From: an uncultured Lachnospiraceae bacterium
GTDB lineage: Bacteria > Bacillota > Clostridia > Lachnospirales > Lachnospiraceae
DNA: 9,959 nucleotides
Direction: 5' to 3'
Assembly: GCA_910589635.1 (NCBI GenBank)
Contig: CAJUTD010000051.1
Location: 1-9,959, forward strand
The notes beneath the pieces are model-generated. The model was not told the origin of the DNA. It searched no databases and saw nothing but the letters and a program-made list of their open reading frames with translations. Shown piece after piece: positions 1-6,748 of this stretch; within the stretch, counting starts at the first letter, position 1; the number at the start of each line of letters is the position of its first letter. Both the position numbers and the translations under genes were made by a program.

Positions 1-356
1 TTCCCTTCCTCATCATAAAGAATTCCTTTTCCCTCCGGCTCACCTTTTGCTAAGGCGCCCACATACTTTTCCTGTCCGTTAGCAAAATACAAGGTCCCCG
101 TCCCTTCGTATAAACCATTTTTAAACTCCCCTTTATAAACCGGATTCCCCTCCTCATCATAGAGTATTCCCTGGCCGTCATACTCGTTTAGCAGGAATGT
201 GCCTTTATAACAGAGCACATCCGAATTTTCATAATAAAGCTCACCCTCACCTGAGTATGCTTCCATTTCAAAATTGCCTTCGTACAGAAGAAATCCCTCA
301 TATGTATAGAGCTGTCCCTTGCCATTGATGCGCCCCTCTTCCATAGCGCCCTTGAA
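1..356 (-). repeat. Tandem MORN-coding repeats, 72-75 nt period
   Basis: Five units can be read, four full and one cut by the window edge, each coding for 24 or 25 residues. At the DNA level positions 1-26 and 145-170 match at 23 of 26 bases, exactly 144 nt (two units) apart. The unit in between is more diverged, which suggests that a pair of units was duplicated together. Confidence 0.8.
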
Positions 357-752
357 CAACACGGTTCCGCCCTTCTCAGACAATAACTCCACCTTCCCGC
401 TGTAGCCGACCATCTCAGGGGAATTTACCACCATCGTCTTGACGAAGAAATTTGAAATCAGGATAGGGTGCAGCAGTTTCAGATAGAGGATCGGCAGGAT
501 AACCGCTGCAATCAGGACAATATAGACCATCCTTTTGAGCACATAATACCGCCCAAAAGAGAAATAATCATGGATTGTCCGCTCTTTTTTATTCTTTTTC
601 TTGCCGATACCTTTGCGCACATCGCTCAGCACTTTTGAGGCAAAAGAGTCCGGGCTTAACATCCTCTTTCCTTTGCGGATAACAACCTGAACTGGCGCCA
701 TCAAGATATGGGACAACCGCCTTGCAGTACGCCCAATCAATCCACCCTGCAT
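1..752 (-). CDS. Single-pass membrane protein with MORN repeats (3' end outside window)
   Basis: Partial gene: 250 codons are visible and the frame is still open at the window edge. Residues 1-74 are strongly basic (RKGKR near 26-30, a KKKNKK run near 51-56) and probably cytosolic. Residues about 75-97 (MVYIVLIAAVILPILYL and on) form one transmembrane helix. From residue 133 on come MORN-type units of 24-25 residues (starting F133, Y157, Y182, Y206, Y230) with the pattern Y-x-G-x-F...G-x-G-x-L-Y. By the positive-inside rule the repeats would lie outside the membrane. MORN repeats generally serve as protein or lipid binding scaffolds; no enzyme domain is seen. The ATG at 752 is chosen because an AGGAGG lies 8 nt upstream; the ATG at 756 opens a different frame that stops after about 50 codons. 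The start follows the stop of the pseudokinase-like gene by 3 nt, so translation is probably coupled. Its role in the injection system is inferred from position only. Confidence 0.85.
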   Translation of the reverse strand, partial: MQGGLIGRTARRLSHILMAPVQVVIRKGKRMLSPDSFASKVLSDVRKGIGKKKNKKERTIHDYFSFGRYYVLKRMVYIVLIAAVILPILYLKLLHPILISNFFVKTMVVNSPEMVGYSGKVELLSEKGGTVLFKGAMEEGRINGKGQLYTYEGFLLYEGNFEMEAYSGEGELYYENSDVLCYKGTFLLNEYDGQGILYDEEGNPVYKGEFKNGLYEGTGTLYFANGQEKYVGALAKGEPEGKGILYDEEG

Positions 753-755
753 ACA

Positions 756-1631
756 TCAACCCTCCTGTCCGTTTATCTCCAAGGTCCCAATGCGGTTAAA
801 GGTGACCCCCTTATCCGACAATACAGGATTCGGCAGCGTCAGCAAAAGGTAAATGGCCGCCGAGGCTATCAGTGCCACTGCCAGCACTGTCCTGACTGTT
901 GGAAATAGTTTCTTCATCCCCTCCCATGCACGCCACCAGATACGCCCCGGTTTAATTTCCTGCTGCTCGCTCTTTGCCAGCACTGTCTCATAAATATTGT
1001 CATACGCCACATAACAGTCCCACAGATAGGCAAAACGCCCTTCCTCCATATCCCTGGCATATTTCATGAGCTCACGAGAACTTTTCTGTTCCAATTCCCT
1101 GGCAAACAGTTCATGTACCAGCCCTGTCATACGGTTCATACAGTCCTTCTCCTGCACTTTCCAGTAATAGTCCACTTCCGTAAAATAGTAGTTGAATCGT
1201 ATGCCAAGGTCATCGTCTACCACAATATTATCTTTACGCAATACTTCATATAGAAAACACTCCGGCATATTCAGCAGAAAAATCTGCGCATAAATATTTT
1301 TCATCAACAGCAGGCGTTCCTGTAAATGGTAATTTCCTCTATCCATTGCCTGTTGCAACGATTTGCCGTCCGCGTGTCGAAAGACAATATAATATCTGCC
1401 GTCCGCATTAAAACTGTCATGGAGATCTTTAAATGTGCAGCTGGTATTATTCTTCGTAGTTACCGGCACCAGTTTCCTTGCCAGCTCCATATCATTGACA
1501 CAGGCAACCGTATACCTTGCGCTCTCCCGCTTTGTCGCGTCGCACGCGGCATACAACTCAATATTGCCGGAACCCATCGTCTTAATTTTTGAAATCAGCT
1601 CGTATTGCTTATCCTGAAACTTAATTACCAT
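756..1631 (-). CDS. Membrane-anchored pseudokinase-like protein
   Basis: A 291-aa protein. Residues 1-220 look like a degenerate protein kinase fold: an N-lobe-like opening (YELISKIKTMGSGNIELY, 10-27), a hinge-like stretch (YYIVFRHADGKSLQQAM, 80-96), an alpha-E-like helix (103-121) and a catalytic-loop-like segment (LRKDNIVVDDDLGIRF, 131-146). The HRD aspartate is absent and the DFG position reads FNYYF, so catalysis is unlikely. Residues about 245-266 (TVLAVALIASAAIYLLLTL core) form one transmembrane helix preceded by basic residues (R230, R234, K240, K241, R247), placing the kinase-like part in the cytosol and the last 25 residues outside. The layout resembles EssB/YukC of type VII secretion (pseudokinase plus TM), an analogy of architecture, not shown homology. 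The ATG is fixed by an in-frame TAG just before it; the gene starts 5 nt after the preceding stop, with only a weak GAGAG-type binding site. The membrane call is firm; the pseudokinase call is moderate. Confidence 0.8.
   Translation of the reverse strand: MVIKFQDKQYELISKIKTMGSGNIELYAACDATKRESARYTVACVNDMELARKLVPVTTKNNTSCTFKDLHDSFNADGRYYIVFRHADGKSLQQAMDRGNYHLQERLLLMKNIYAQIFLLNMPECFLYEVLRKDNIVVDDDLGIRFNYYFTEVDYYWKVQEKDCMNRMTGLVHELFARELEQKSSRELMKYARDMEEGRFAYLWDCYVAYDNIYETVLAKSEQQEIKPGRIWWRAWEGMKKLFPTVRTVLAVALIASAAIYLLLTLPNPVLSDKGVTFNRIGTLEINGQEG
761..766 (-). promoter_or_regulatory. Ribosome binding site (AGGAGG) for the MORN gene
   Basis: On the minus strand AGGAGG stands 8 nt before the ATG at 752 and lies inside the last codons of the preceding gene. 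It decides between two nearby ATGs: the one at 756 is only 4 nt away and leads into a short closed frame. Confidence 0.8.
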
Positions 1632-1636
1632 CTATC

Positions 1637-3358
1637 TCACTCTCTCTCGCGTACAACTACAAACGTTGACGCCTGTACCTTGGGAAACGCTGTGCTGGAA
1701 ACCGTTATATGGAAGATGCCCGGCGTCTGAGGCGCCGTGTATTTCCCATTCTTATTGATTGTTCCCCCATTGCTGTCCTTGACTTTCCATTTCAAGCGTT
1801 CATCTGTAAATCCTTCCAATACTGCGGTAAATACTACGCTCTCGCCCACAAACACGTTGGGATTGTCCGGCTGAATGAAAATATGTTTCTTTTTCGCCGA
1901 CAGCGGCTTGCGTATTTCATTGCGCAAAGCCGTCCAGTGCACGCGTACACGCTTGGCATTGCCATTTTTGACAATCCGCATACCAATTTCAAACGTCCCC
2001 TCGGCCGGTTCAAGCTTTGCTCCCAGAGAGGCCGTAAACCCGCTCGGGCTCTGAAACAGCGAGGCGTCGCCAAACATTATCTGGGAGTCTTTTGCAAACC
2101 CACTTTCCACTTCATAGCTGAGTTCTATCGTAACCGGCCCAAACCCCAGCCCATGTACAATCTCGTCGGAATAGAGAATTTCCCCTGCACGCATCTGCCC
2201 GACCTCAAAGACAACCTCGCCATAGGCGGCTCTAAGCGGTTTTTCCCCCTCCTCGCCCTGCTTGCCGGCAGCGCCTGACATTACGGACTGTTTCAGCCGC
2301 TTCACATCATCTGCAAGCCTGCCAATCATTGCTGATGAAAGCTCCGTGTGCATAATTTTCTGTCCAAAAGGCAGCGGCTCAATATGTTCGATCAAGCAGA
2401 CCCCTCCGGCGCGGACAACCTGGATTTTTGCCAGATAAATGCCCTGTTGAAATGTATTGCCCATAATATAATCCATCGCCGTCTTATAATATTGTTCCTG
2501 CAATGCCTCATAGCCATCGAGACCGCTGATAGCCGCCCGGCTGACACAGCCCCCGGCGTCCCGGTACTCCCTGCCGCCTATCTGTATGCGGAAACTGTCT
2601 TTCACCAGAGAAGCCTCCGCCTGTACATCCGGCACCCCGGCAGCCTTTATGGGAATTTCCAGTTGGTATCTTTCTTGCATCTCCTGCTGGTGGAATGAGA
2701 CATGCGCCCTGCTCCCCTCACCGCTTGTCAGAAACGACAAGTCCAGCTCGTATTCAAAAGAGACATCCTTCTGGCCCGCACATTCAATTTCCACCCGCAG
2801 AACTGCTTCCTTTCCCTGCTCTAAAAATCTTGGCAACACCTGGCTGATTTGAATGCCATGCCCACGATACACCGTATTCCGCTCCTCATAGAGCCGGGAA
2901 GGCGTAAAAATTTCCCGCTCCGGTTCCTCCCTTGTGACAAACAAACGGTAGCCCTCTTTATACTTATTGTATTCACTGCTGTTTTTTCCTGCTGTGCCTG
3001 CAACATTATGCATCAGCTCCGCAGCCTCTTCACGGTATTCCAGGCACAAGTAATAGTAATCTGCGTCCTGTTCGCCGCCATATCCCTCAAGCTCTGTTAT
3101 CTTGCGCACTGCCGGTTCATCGAGCACAATCTCGCGCCCTGCAAAATCCAATGCCAGTCCGCGCTCCACGGAGATACTCTCATCGTCTACTTCCACAACC
3201 CCGAGCCCGCAGACCACGCCGGAGCCAAAAAGGAAACGGTTTATCGTCCTGCGCTTATCATTAAAATATTTCTGCTCTGTCTCAAAATCTTCTACAGACA
3301 ACAGCTTCCCATAAAAATACCGGTTTCTTTCAAATGGAAAGCTTTTTAAATTTTTCAT
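1637..3358 (-). CDS. Baseplate-associated CIS protein with C-terminal Ig-like domain
   Basis: A 573-aa protein. The N-terminus (10-53) carries RNRYFYGKLL, then EDFETEQKYF, KRRTINRFLFG and GVVCGLGV, followed by a short beta segment with the pattern SVERGLALDFAGREIVLDE (62-81). This opening recurs in uncharacterised proteins encoded next to gpI-like genes in CIS and phage-tail-like clusters (recalled family knowledge, not searched). Residues about 337-361 look like a short coiled coil; 378-478 are a beta-rich domain; 491-571 are an Ig-like (Big-type) domain with the pattern LKWKV...GGTINKNGKYTAPQTPG...ITVSS. No signal peptide or membrane segment is seen, so it is probably a cytosolic part of the particle, perhaps at the baseplate rim. 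The ATG overlaps the previous gene's stop as ATGA and has a strong AAGGAGG 10 nt upstream, implying translational coupling. Its exact function is unknown. Confidence 0.85.
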   Translation of the reverse strand: MKNLKSFPFERNRYFYGKLLSVEDFETEQKYFNDKRRTINRFLFGSGVVCGLGVVEVDDESISVERGLALDFAGREIVLDEPAVRKITELEGYGGEQDADYYYLCLEYREEAAELMHNVAGTAGKNSSEYNKYKEGYRLFVTREEPEREIFTPSRLYEERNTVYRGHGIQISQVLPRFLEQGKEAVLRVEIECAGQKDVSFEYELDLSFLTSGEGSRAHVSFHQQEMQERYQLEIPIKAAGVPDVQAEASLVKDSFRIQIGGREYRDAGGCVSRAAISGLDGYEALQEQYYKTAMDYIMGNTFQQGIYLAKIQVVRAGGVCLIEHIEPLPFGQKIMHTELSSAMIGRLADDVKRLKQSVMSGAAGKQGEEGEKPLRAAYGEVVFEVGQMRAGEILYSDEIVHGLGFGPVTIELSYEVESGFAKDSQIMFGDASLFQSPSGFTASLGAKLEPAEGTFEIGMRIVKNGNAKRVRVHWTALRNEIRKPLSAKKKHIFIQPDNPNVFVGESVVFTAVLEGFTDERLKWKVKDSNGGTINKNGKYTAPQTPGIFHITVSSTAFPKVQASTFVVVRERE

Positions 3359-4506
3359 ATTTCTTTTTCCTCCTTTGACTGAGTGTCCGTCATGCCAACC
3401 ATGGACGGAATTGCGGCTACCCCGTTTAGATTTGCGCGCTCATAAGATACTAATACACTGTTTATTCCCGCATACACATTCTGCCCCAGATAGATACCCG
3501 GCCGCAAAATAATAAGATGCATACGGATGTGTGCGGGTTTCATGTCTTCTATCATCTTCTTGAGCGCGTGCTGCTCCCGCAGCGAGGGCGCCGCCTGTTC
3601 CCGTACAAACACGCTCACTTCATAGGGGCCGTACGCATAAGACTGAACAAGTACCCGGTACGCCGCATCGTTCCCCCTGTAATGCTCAATATCCCCATAT
3701 TCCAAGAAAAAGGGACGTTCCCCGGTAAATGTGCCAATCATATGCTCCATATATTCCCGGGTGCCACGGATTAAATTCTTTCTGACAATCCCCGAAAGCA
3801 AAATCCGCAACTTCTCCTCCTGCCATAGATGCGCATTTGAAATTCCCACCCATTTTGCCATCCAATGTAAAAATTCCGGCTCGGCGGCAATCGGGTCAAG
3901 CTGTTTTGCGGAATCTACAATTTTTTCTTCAAAATCCTCGTAAACCGCCTCAAATAAGCCCAGAAACCTTCCCAAGAAATCCTCCCTGCCGCCGCTTTGA
4001 TAGATTGCCGGAAGATACGACAGGAAACTTCGGCTCGCCGCGTATATTTTCATATGGCGGATCTGAGGAAGAAATCCTGCTTGGCAAAAAAGCTGTACCT
4101 CCAGCCACAAATACCTCCCCACGCCGTGATACAGCATAATATCCCGGGGATTTTGAACGATATGTACAAGATACGGCTCCATAGCCTTGCGTTTTTTCTC
4201 CAGGGGGATTTTTACATCCCGTATTAATTCTTCCCACAGATAAATTCTGCCATCTAAGGTTATGTGCGCATCATCGCTGCAATAAAAGTAAAACTTAATA
4301 GAATCGTCCCCATAACCTTCACTTTGAATGACGGCGCGCTGCCATTGGTTGCCCTCCGTGCCGCTGTCCAAAAGACGTGAGAGATAGACGCCGCTCTCCC
4401 TCCCTTCCTCCAGGGCAATGCCGCCATCCGTAATGCGGACTCCTTCCAGATACCCGGATGCGTAATCTTTCTTTTTATTAAACACAATGTATTTTATCTG
4501 TTCCAC
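3355..4506 (-). CDS. gpI-like phage tail / CIS baseplate protein
   Basis: About 383 aa from the chosen start. Residues 15-160 are a beta-rich domain with SGVYLSRLLDSG (38-49) and GRYLWLEVQLF (130-140). The second half is the P2 gpI-like tail domain (type TIGR02242): LPAIYQ (165-170), FLGRFLGLFEAVYEDF, LHWMAKWVG (213-221) and NLIRGTREY with RGT at 247-249; a glycine-containing segment LGQNVYAGINSVLV (340-353) follows. gpI-like proteins form part of the baseplate wedge and bind the J-like proteins, which matches its place just after two J genes. Start choice: the frame stays open back to a TTG at 4551, but that codon has no binding site at a usable distance, while the GTG at 4506 has GAGG 7 nt upstream. 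If TTG is right the protein is 398 aa with 15 extra residues. The stop overlaps the next start by 4 nt. Confidence 0.88.
   Translation of the reverse strand: MEQIKYIVFNKKKDYASGYLEGVRITDGGIALEEGRESGVYLSRLLDSGTEGNQWQRAVIQSEGYGDDSIKFYFYCSDDAHITLDGRIYLWEELIRDVKIPLEKKRKAMEPYLVHIVQNPRDIMLYHGVGRYLWLEVQLFCQAGFLPQIRHMKIYAASRSFLSYLPAIYQSGGREDFLGRFLGLFEAVYEDFEEKIVDSAKQLDPIAAEPEFLHWMAKWVGISNAHLWQEEKLRILLSGIVRKNLIRGTREYMEHMIGTFTGERPFFLEYGDIEHYRGNDAAYRVLVQSYAYGPYEVSVFVREQAAPSLREQHALKKMIEDMKPAHIRMHLIILRPGIYLGQNVYAGINSVLVSYERANLNGVAAIPSMVGMTDTQSKEEKEI
3369..3375 (-). promoter_or_regulatory. Strong ribosome binding site (AAGGAGG) for the 573-aa gene
   Basis: AAGGAGG on the minus strand, 10 nt before the ATG at 3358 and within the 3' end of the gpI-like gene. 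Together with the ATGA stop-start overlap it supports both coupled and independent re-initiation. Confidence 0.8.
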
Positions 4507-4513
4507 ATCATCG

Positions 4514-4518
4514 CCTCT
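4514..4518 (-). promoter_or_regulatory. Likely ribosome binding site deciding the gpI-like start
   Basis: AGAGG on the minus strand, 7 nt before the GTG at 4506. The competing TTG at 4551 has its nearest purine-rich stretch about 17 nt away. This favours GTG but is not proof. Confidence 0.5.
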
Positions 4519-4554
4519 TTTATCTATTGTTGCCAAAATACTTAACGCCAAAGG

Positions 4555-6675
4555 TTATATCATATCAGCCTCTCTTGCCGTAAAAATGCGGAAATCCAAT
4601 TCTTTGAGGTACGGCAGCCCATTCGGCGGAAGCTGCACGTCTCCGTTCGCCAAATGGCGGAATCCTCTGCCTGTGGCCTCGACCATCAGGGACTTCGCCT
4701 GCCGTACGCAGGGCAGGATATCTATAATCCCATAGATTGCACCGGCGGAAACCGGCTTGCCAATCTCCCAGGATTTCTCATCCAGATAATCGCGCACCGC
4801 CTCTTCAATTCGCTCCTCCGCATCCGTAAAATGTGGCCGTATCACAATCTCAGCAAAAATGGAAATCCCCACATACTCCGGGTTGAGAATCTTTACAGTG
4901 GAGCCGATCATCTTTCGTTTTTCTATCATTTGCTCTATATTCTGCCTGTATTTATCGTTCAGCTGTGCGCCCCTCTCCTGATAACTTAAAGGGCGCACGA
5001 CGATGGCAATCTCGTTTTCCGGCGGATTTTGCCTGCCCGCATCTCCCTCAGCCGGGGAGACTGCCTTGCTGTCTAAGATTAAAAGCCCGGGCGTCTGTTT
5101 CACCAACGCTTCATAGTCGCTATAGGTAACGCCCCTGTGAACTTTTTTCAGTTCGCGGCACAACCGTTCATAACACGCTTCCAACGTCTCATTGTCCCTG
5201 CCGCCGTAAGCGCTGCCATTCTGTTTCACCAAAAGCCTGGGGTTCTCCTGGCTTTCGCGTATTTTTCCTGCTTTGATATTGCCTGACTTCCCGCTGCTCA
5301 CCCTGACGCGCAGCAAACGGATCGCCCCGTCCGGCGCCAAACCGTTCTCACAGTTGCCAAACAACAGCCTGTCCACGGCAGGCTCCAGCGCGTACACTGC
5401 GTCCATTGGTTTGCAATTGTCAAAATCCTCCACGCGGCGATAAGGGTAAAACATCTTATCCTGCCTGTCGCAGACCATGATTTCAAACTCATCATACACA
5501 ATATCCGAGATATTCAGACGGTATTCCTGATTTGCAAAACCGCTCCCCACACCGGGTTCCCGCCTCTCAAAGAAATCATTCTCATACGCGGCAAGCCTGC
5601 ACCATACAGAATTGCCAGTCAACCACTTCGGTTTGTCAAAATAAAAAATGATATCGCCGTCGGCCGCCTCTTTTTTTTCGACGGCTGCTACCGGACAAAA
5701 TCCGCCGTTTTTTTCTATGTATAACTCTGCCCGTCCTTTTTTGGCAAGGTACATACCGCTCTTAACAAAAAGCCTCTCCTCCACGGCAGGCACGTCGTAA
5801 TCCTCAAAATCACAGTATGTATACTGCTGCCGGACCTCGATCTCGTTAAAATTAATGTCCTGCACCAGCGGCGCCACATCATAATCATTTTCTATCAGCG
5901 TCACACGGATTTGGTACGCACCATAATTCTTATCTTCCGTCATCTCTTTCGGCAGATGGAAACCAATCTTGCCACTCTGCAAAAATGCGTAGGTAGTGTC
6001 AAAATCCACCGGCAATTCCTCCCAGCCTTCCGCAGACTGATACTCCCATTTTAGTTTTGCCAGAGGAATAAAATCTTCCCCGATTGGGTTGCGAACAACC
6101 TCATATTCCGTGCGGATATGAAAGGATACAACCGTCTGTTCCCCGGGCACAAATGCCTTATCCACCACCAAACAGCAGCGATTGCCGACCCTCGGCTGCT
6201 CCCCAAATGGGTAGAGACGCATACGCTTTTCCAAGTCATTGCCGTTATTGGCATACCAGTCCAAAGCCTCTTTGCATATGAGATAAGCGCCAATCAGTTT
6301 GATCGGATGAATACGCCCTTTTTTTACCGTCTCAAAGGCCATATCACCGGCAAAAAATCTGCTCCCTTTACTTAGAGAATTTTTGCTCTCCATCATTCCA
6401 GCCGGCCATTCCACGCTCACAGAACCCTGTGCCGGCAGGGCGTGCTGCACAGAAACACCCAAAAGTTTTAGAAATTTCTGCCGTTTCCACCCGCCAAGCC
6501 TGCTGATATGGTACTGTTGTATTTCCTTGAGCCATGCGAGGAGCCCCAGCAGCATAATGCCCGGATCGGACTGGTTATAATTTGTCCAGTCCGGGCATTT
6601 CCCGGGTATCTGAAATACCGCGTCCGCTTCGATTTCCTGATAAGATTTATCATCCAAATCCAAATTATAAAACAT
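4555..6675 (-). CDS. Baseplate J-like protein (shorter paralogue, 706 aa)
   Basis: A baseplate wedge protein of the gpJ/TIGR02243 type. The N-terminus has the family opening: LDDKSYQEIEADA (7-19), CPDWTNYNQSDPGIMLLGLL (27-46) and AWLKEIQQYHISRL (47-60). Near the C-terminus GGRDNETLEA (491-500) and RGVTYSDYEAL (514-524) match the conserved 'GG.d.Etle' and 'R.vT..DYE' signatures; the last about 150 residues have the usual strand-helix end with NPEYVGISIFAEIVIRP. In phage P2 and in Afp/PVC-type CIS, such proteins join into the wedge ring around the central spike. The ATG is fixed: an in-frame TAG stands two codons before it, and AGGAG lies 8 nt upstream. It is separated from the longer J gene by 73 nt, the widest gap in the window, and from the TTG of the next frame by 3 nt. 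No signal peptide or membrane segment is seen. Confidence 0.92.
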   Translation of the reverse strand: MFYNLDLDDKSYQEIEADAVFQIPGKCPDWTNYNQSDPGIMLLGLLAWLKEIQQYHISRLGGWKRQKFLKLLGVSVQHALPAQGSVSVEWPAGMMESKNSLSKGSRFFAGDMAFETVKKGRIHPIKLIGAYLICKEALDWYANNGNDLEKRMRLYPFGEQPRVGNRCCLVVDKAFVPGEQTVVSFHIRTEYEVVRNPIGEDFIPLAKLKWEYQSAEGWEELPVDFDTTYAFLQSGKIGFHLPKEMTEDKNYGAYQIRVTLIENDYDVAPLVQDINFNEIEVRQQYTYCDFEDYDVPAVEERLFVKSGMYLAKKGRAELYIEKNGGFCPVAAVEKKEAADGDIIFYFDKPKWLTGNSVWCRLAAYENDFFERREPGVGSGFANQEYRLNISDIVYDEFEIMVCDRQDKMFYPYRRVEDFDNCKPMDAVYALEPAVDRLLFGNCENGLAPDGAIRLLRVRVSSGKSGNIKAGKIRESQENPRLLVKQNGSAYGGRDNETLEACYERLCRELKKVHRGVTYSDYEALVKQTPGLLILDSKAVSPAEGDAGRQNPPENEIAIVVRPLSYQERGAQLNDKYRQNIEQMIEKRKMIGSTVKILNPEYVGISIFAEIVIRPHFTDAEERIEEAVRDYLDEKSWEIGKPVSAGAIYGIIDILPCVRQAKSLMVEATGRGFRHLANGDVQLPPNGLPYLKELDFRIFTAREADMI

Positions 6676-6748
6676 GGCCTATACTCCTTTTTCTATATTG
6701 GCTTGGGGGCTAACCGCTACTTCTATGCTTATTCGCTCAAGAGCTTAC
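6676..6748 (-). other. Spacer between the two J-like genes (73 nt)
   Basis: The only sizeable non-coding stretch. It holds the ribosome binding site of the downstream gene, an A-rich run just before it, and a small inverted repeat GCTC-TT-GAGC near the upstream stop. The stem is too short and lacks a T-tract, so no terminator is called. No convincing promoter is seen. Confidence 0.6.
6684..6688 (-). promoter_or_regulatory. Ribosome binding site for the 706-aa J-like gene
   Basis: AGGAG on the minus strand, 8 nt before the ATG at 6675. The overlapping in-frame TAG at 6679-6681 rules out any longer start. Confidence 0.75.

Noticed and set aside
600..756. ATG at 756 overlapping the pseudokinase-like stop (TGATG)
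   Set aside because: It looks like a coupled start, but the frame closes after about 50 codons near the lysine-rich segment; the ATG at 752 gives the long TM-MORN frame.
1709..2278. 189-codon open frame on the plus strand
   Set aside because: Antisense shadow of the 573-aa gene, whose Ig-like domain is coded by the same bases on the minus strand.
6735..6748. Inverted repeat GCTC-TT-GAGC after the large J-like gene as a terminator
   Set aside because: Only a 4-bp stem with a 2-nt loop and no following T-run; the operon clearly continues.
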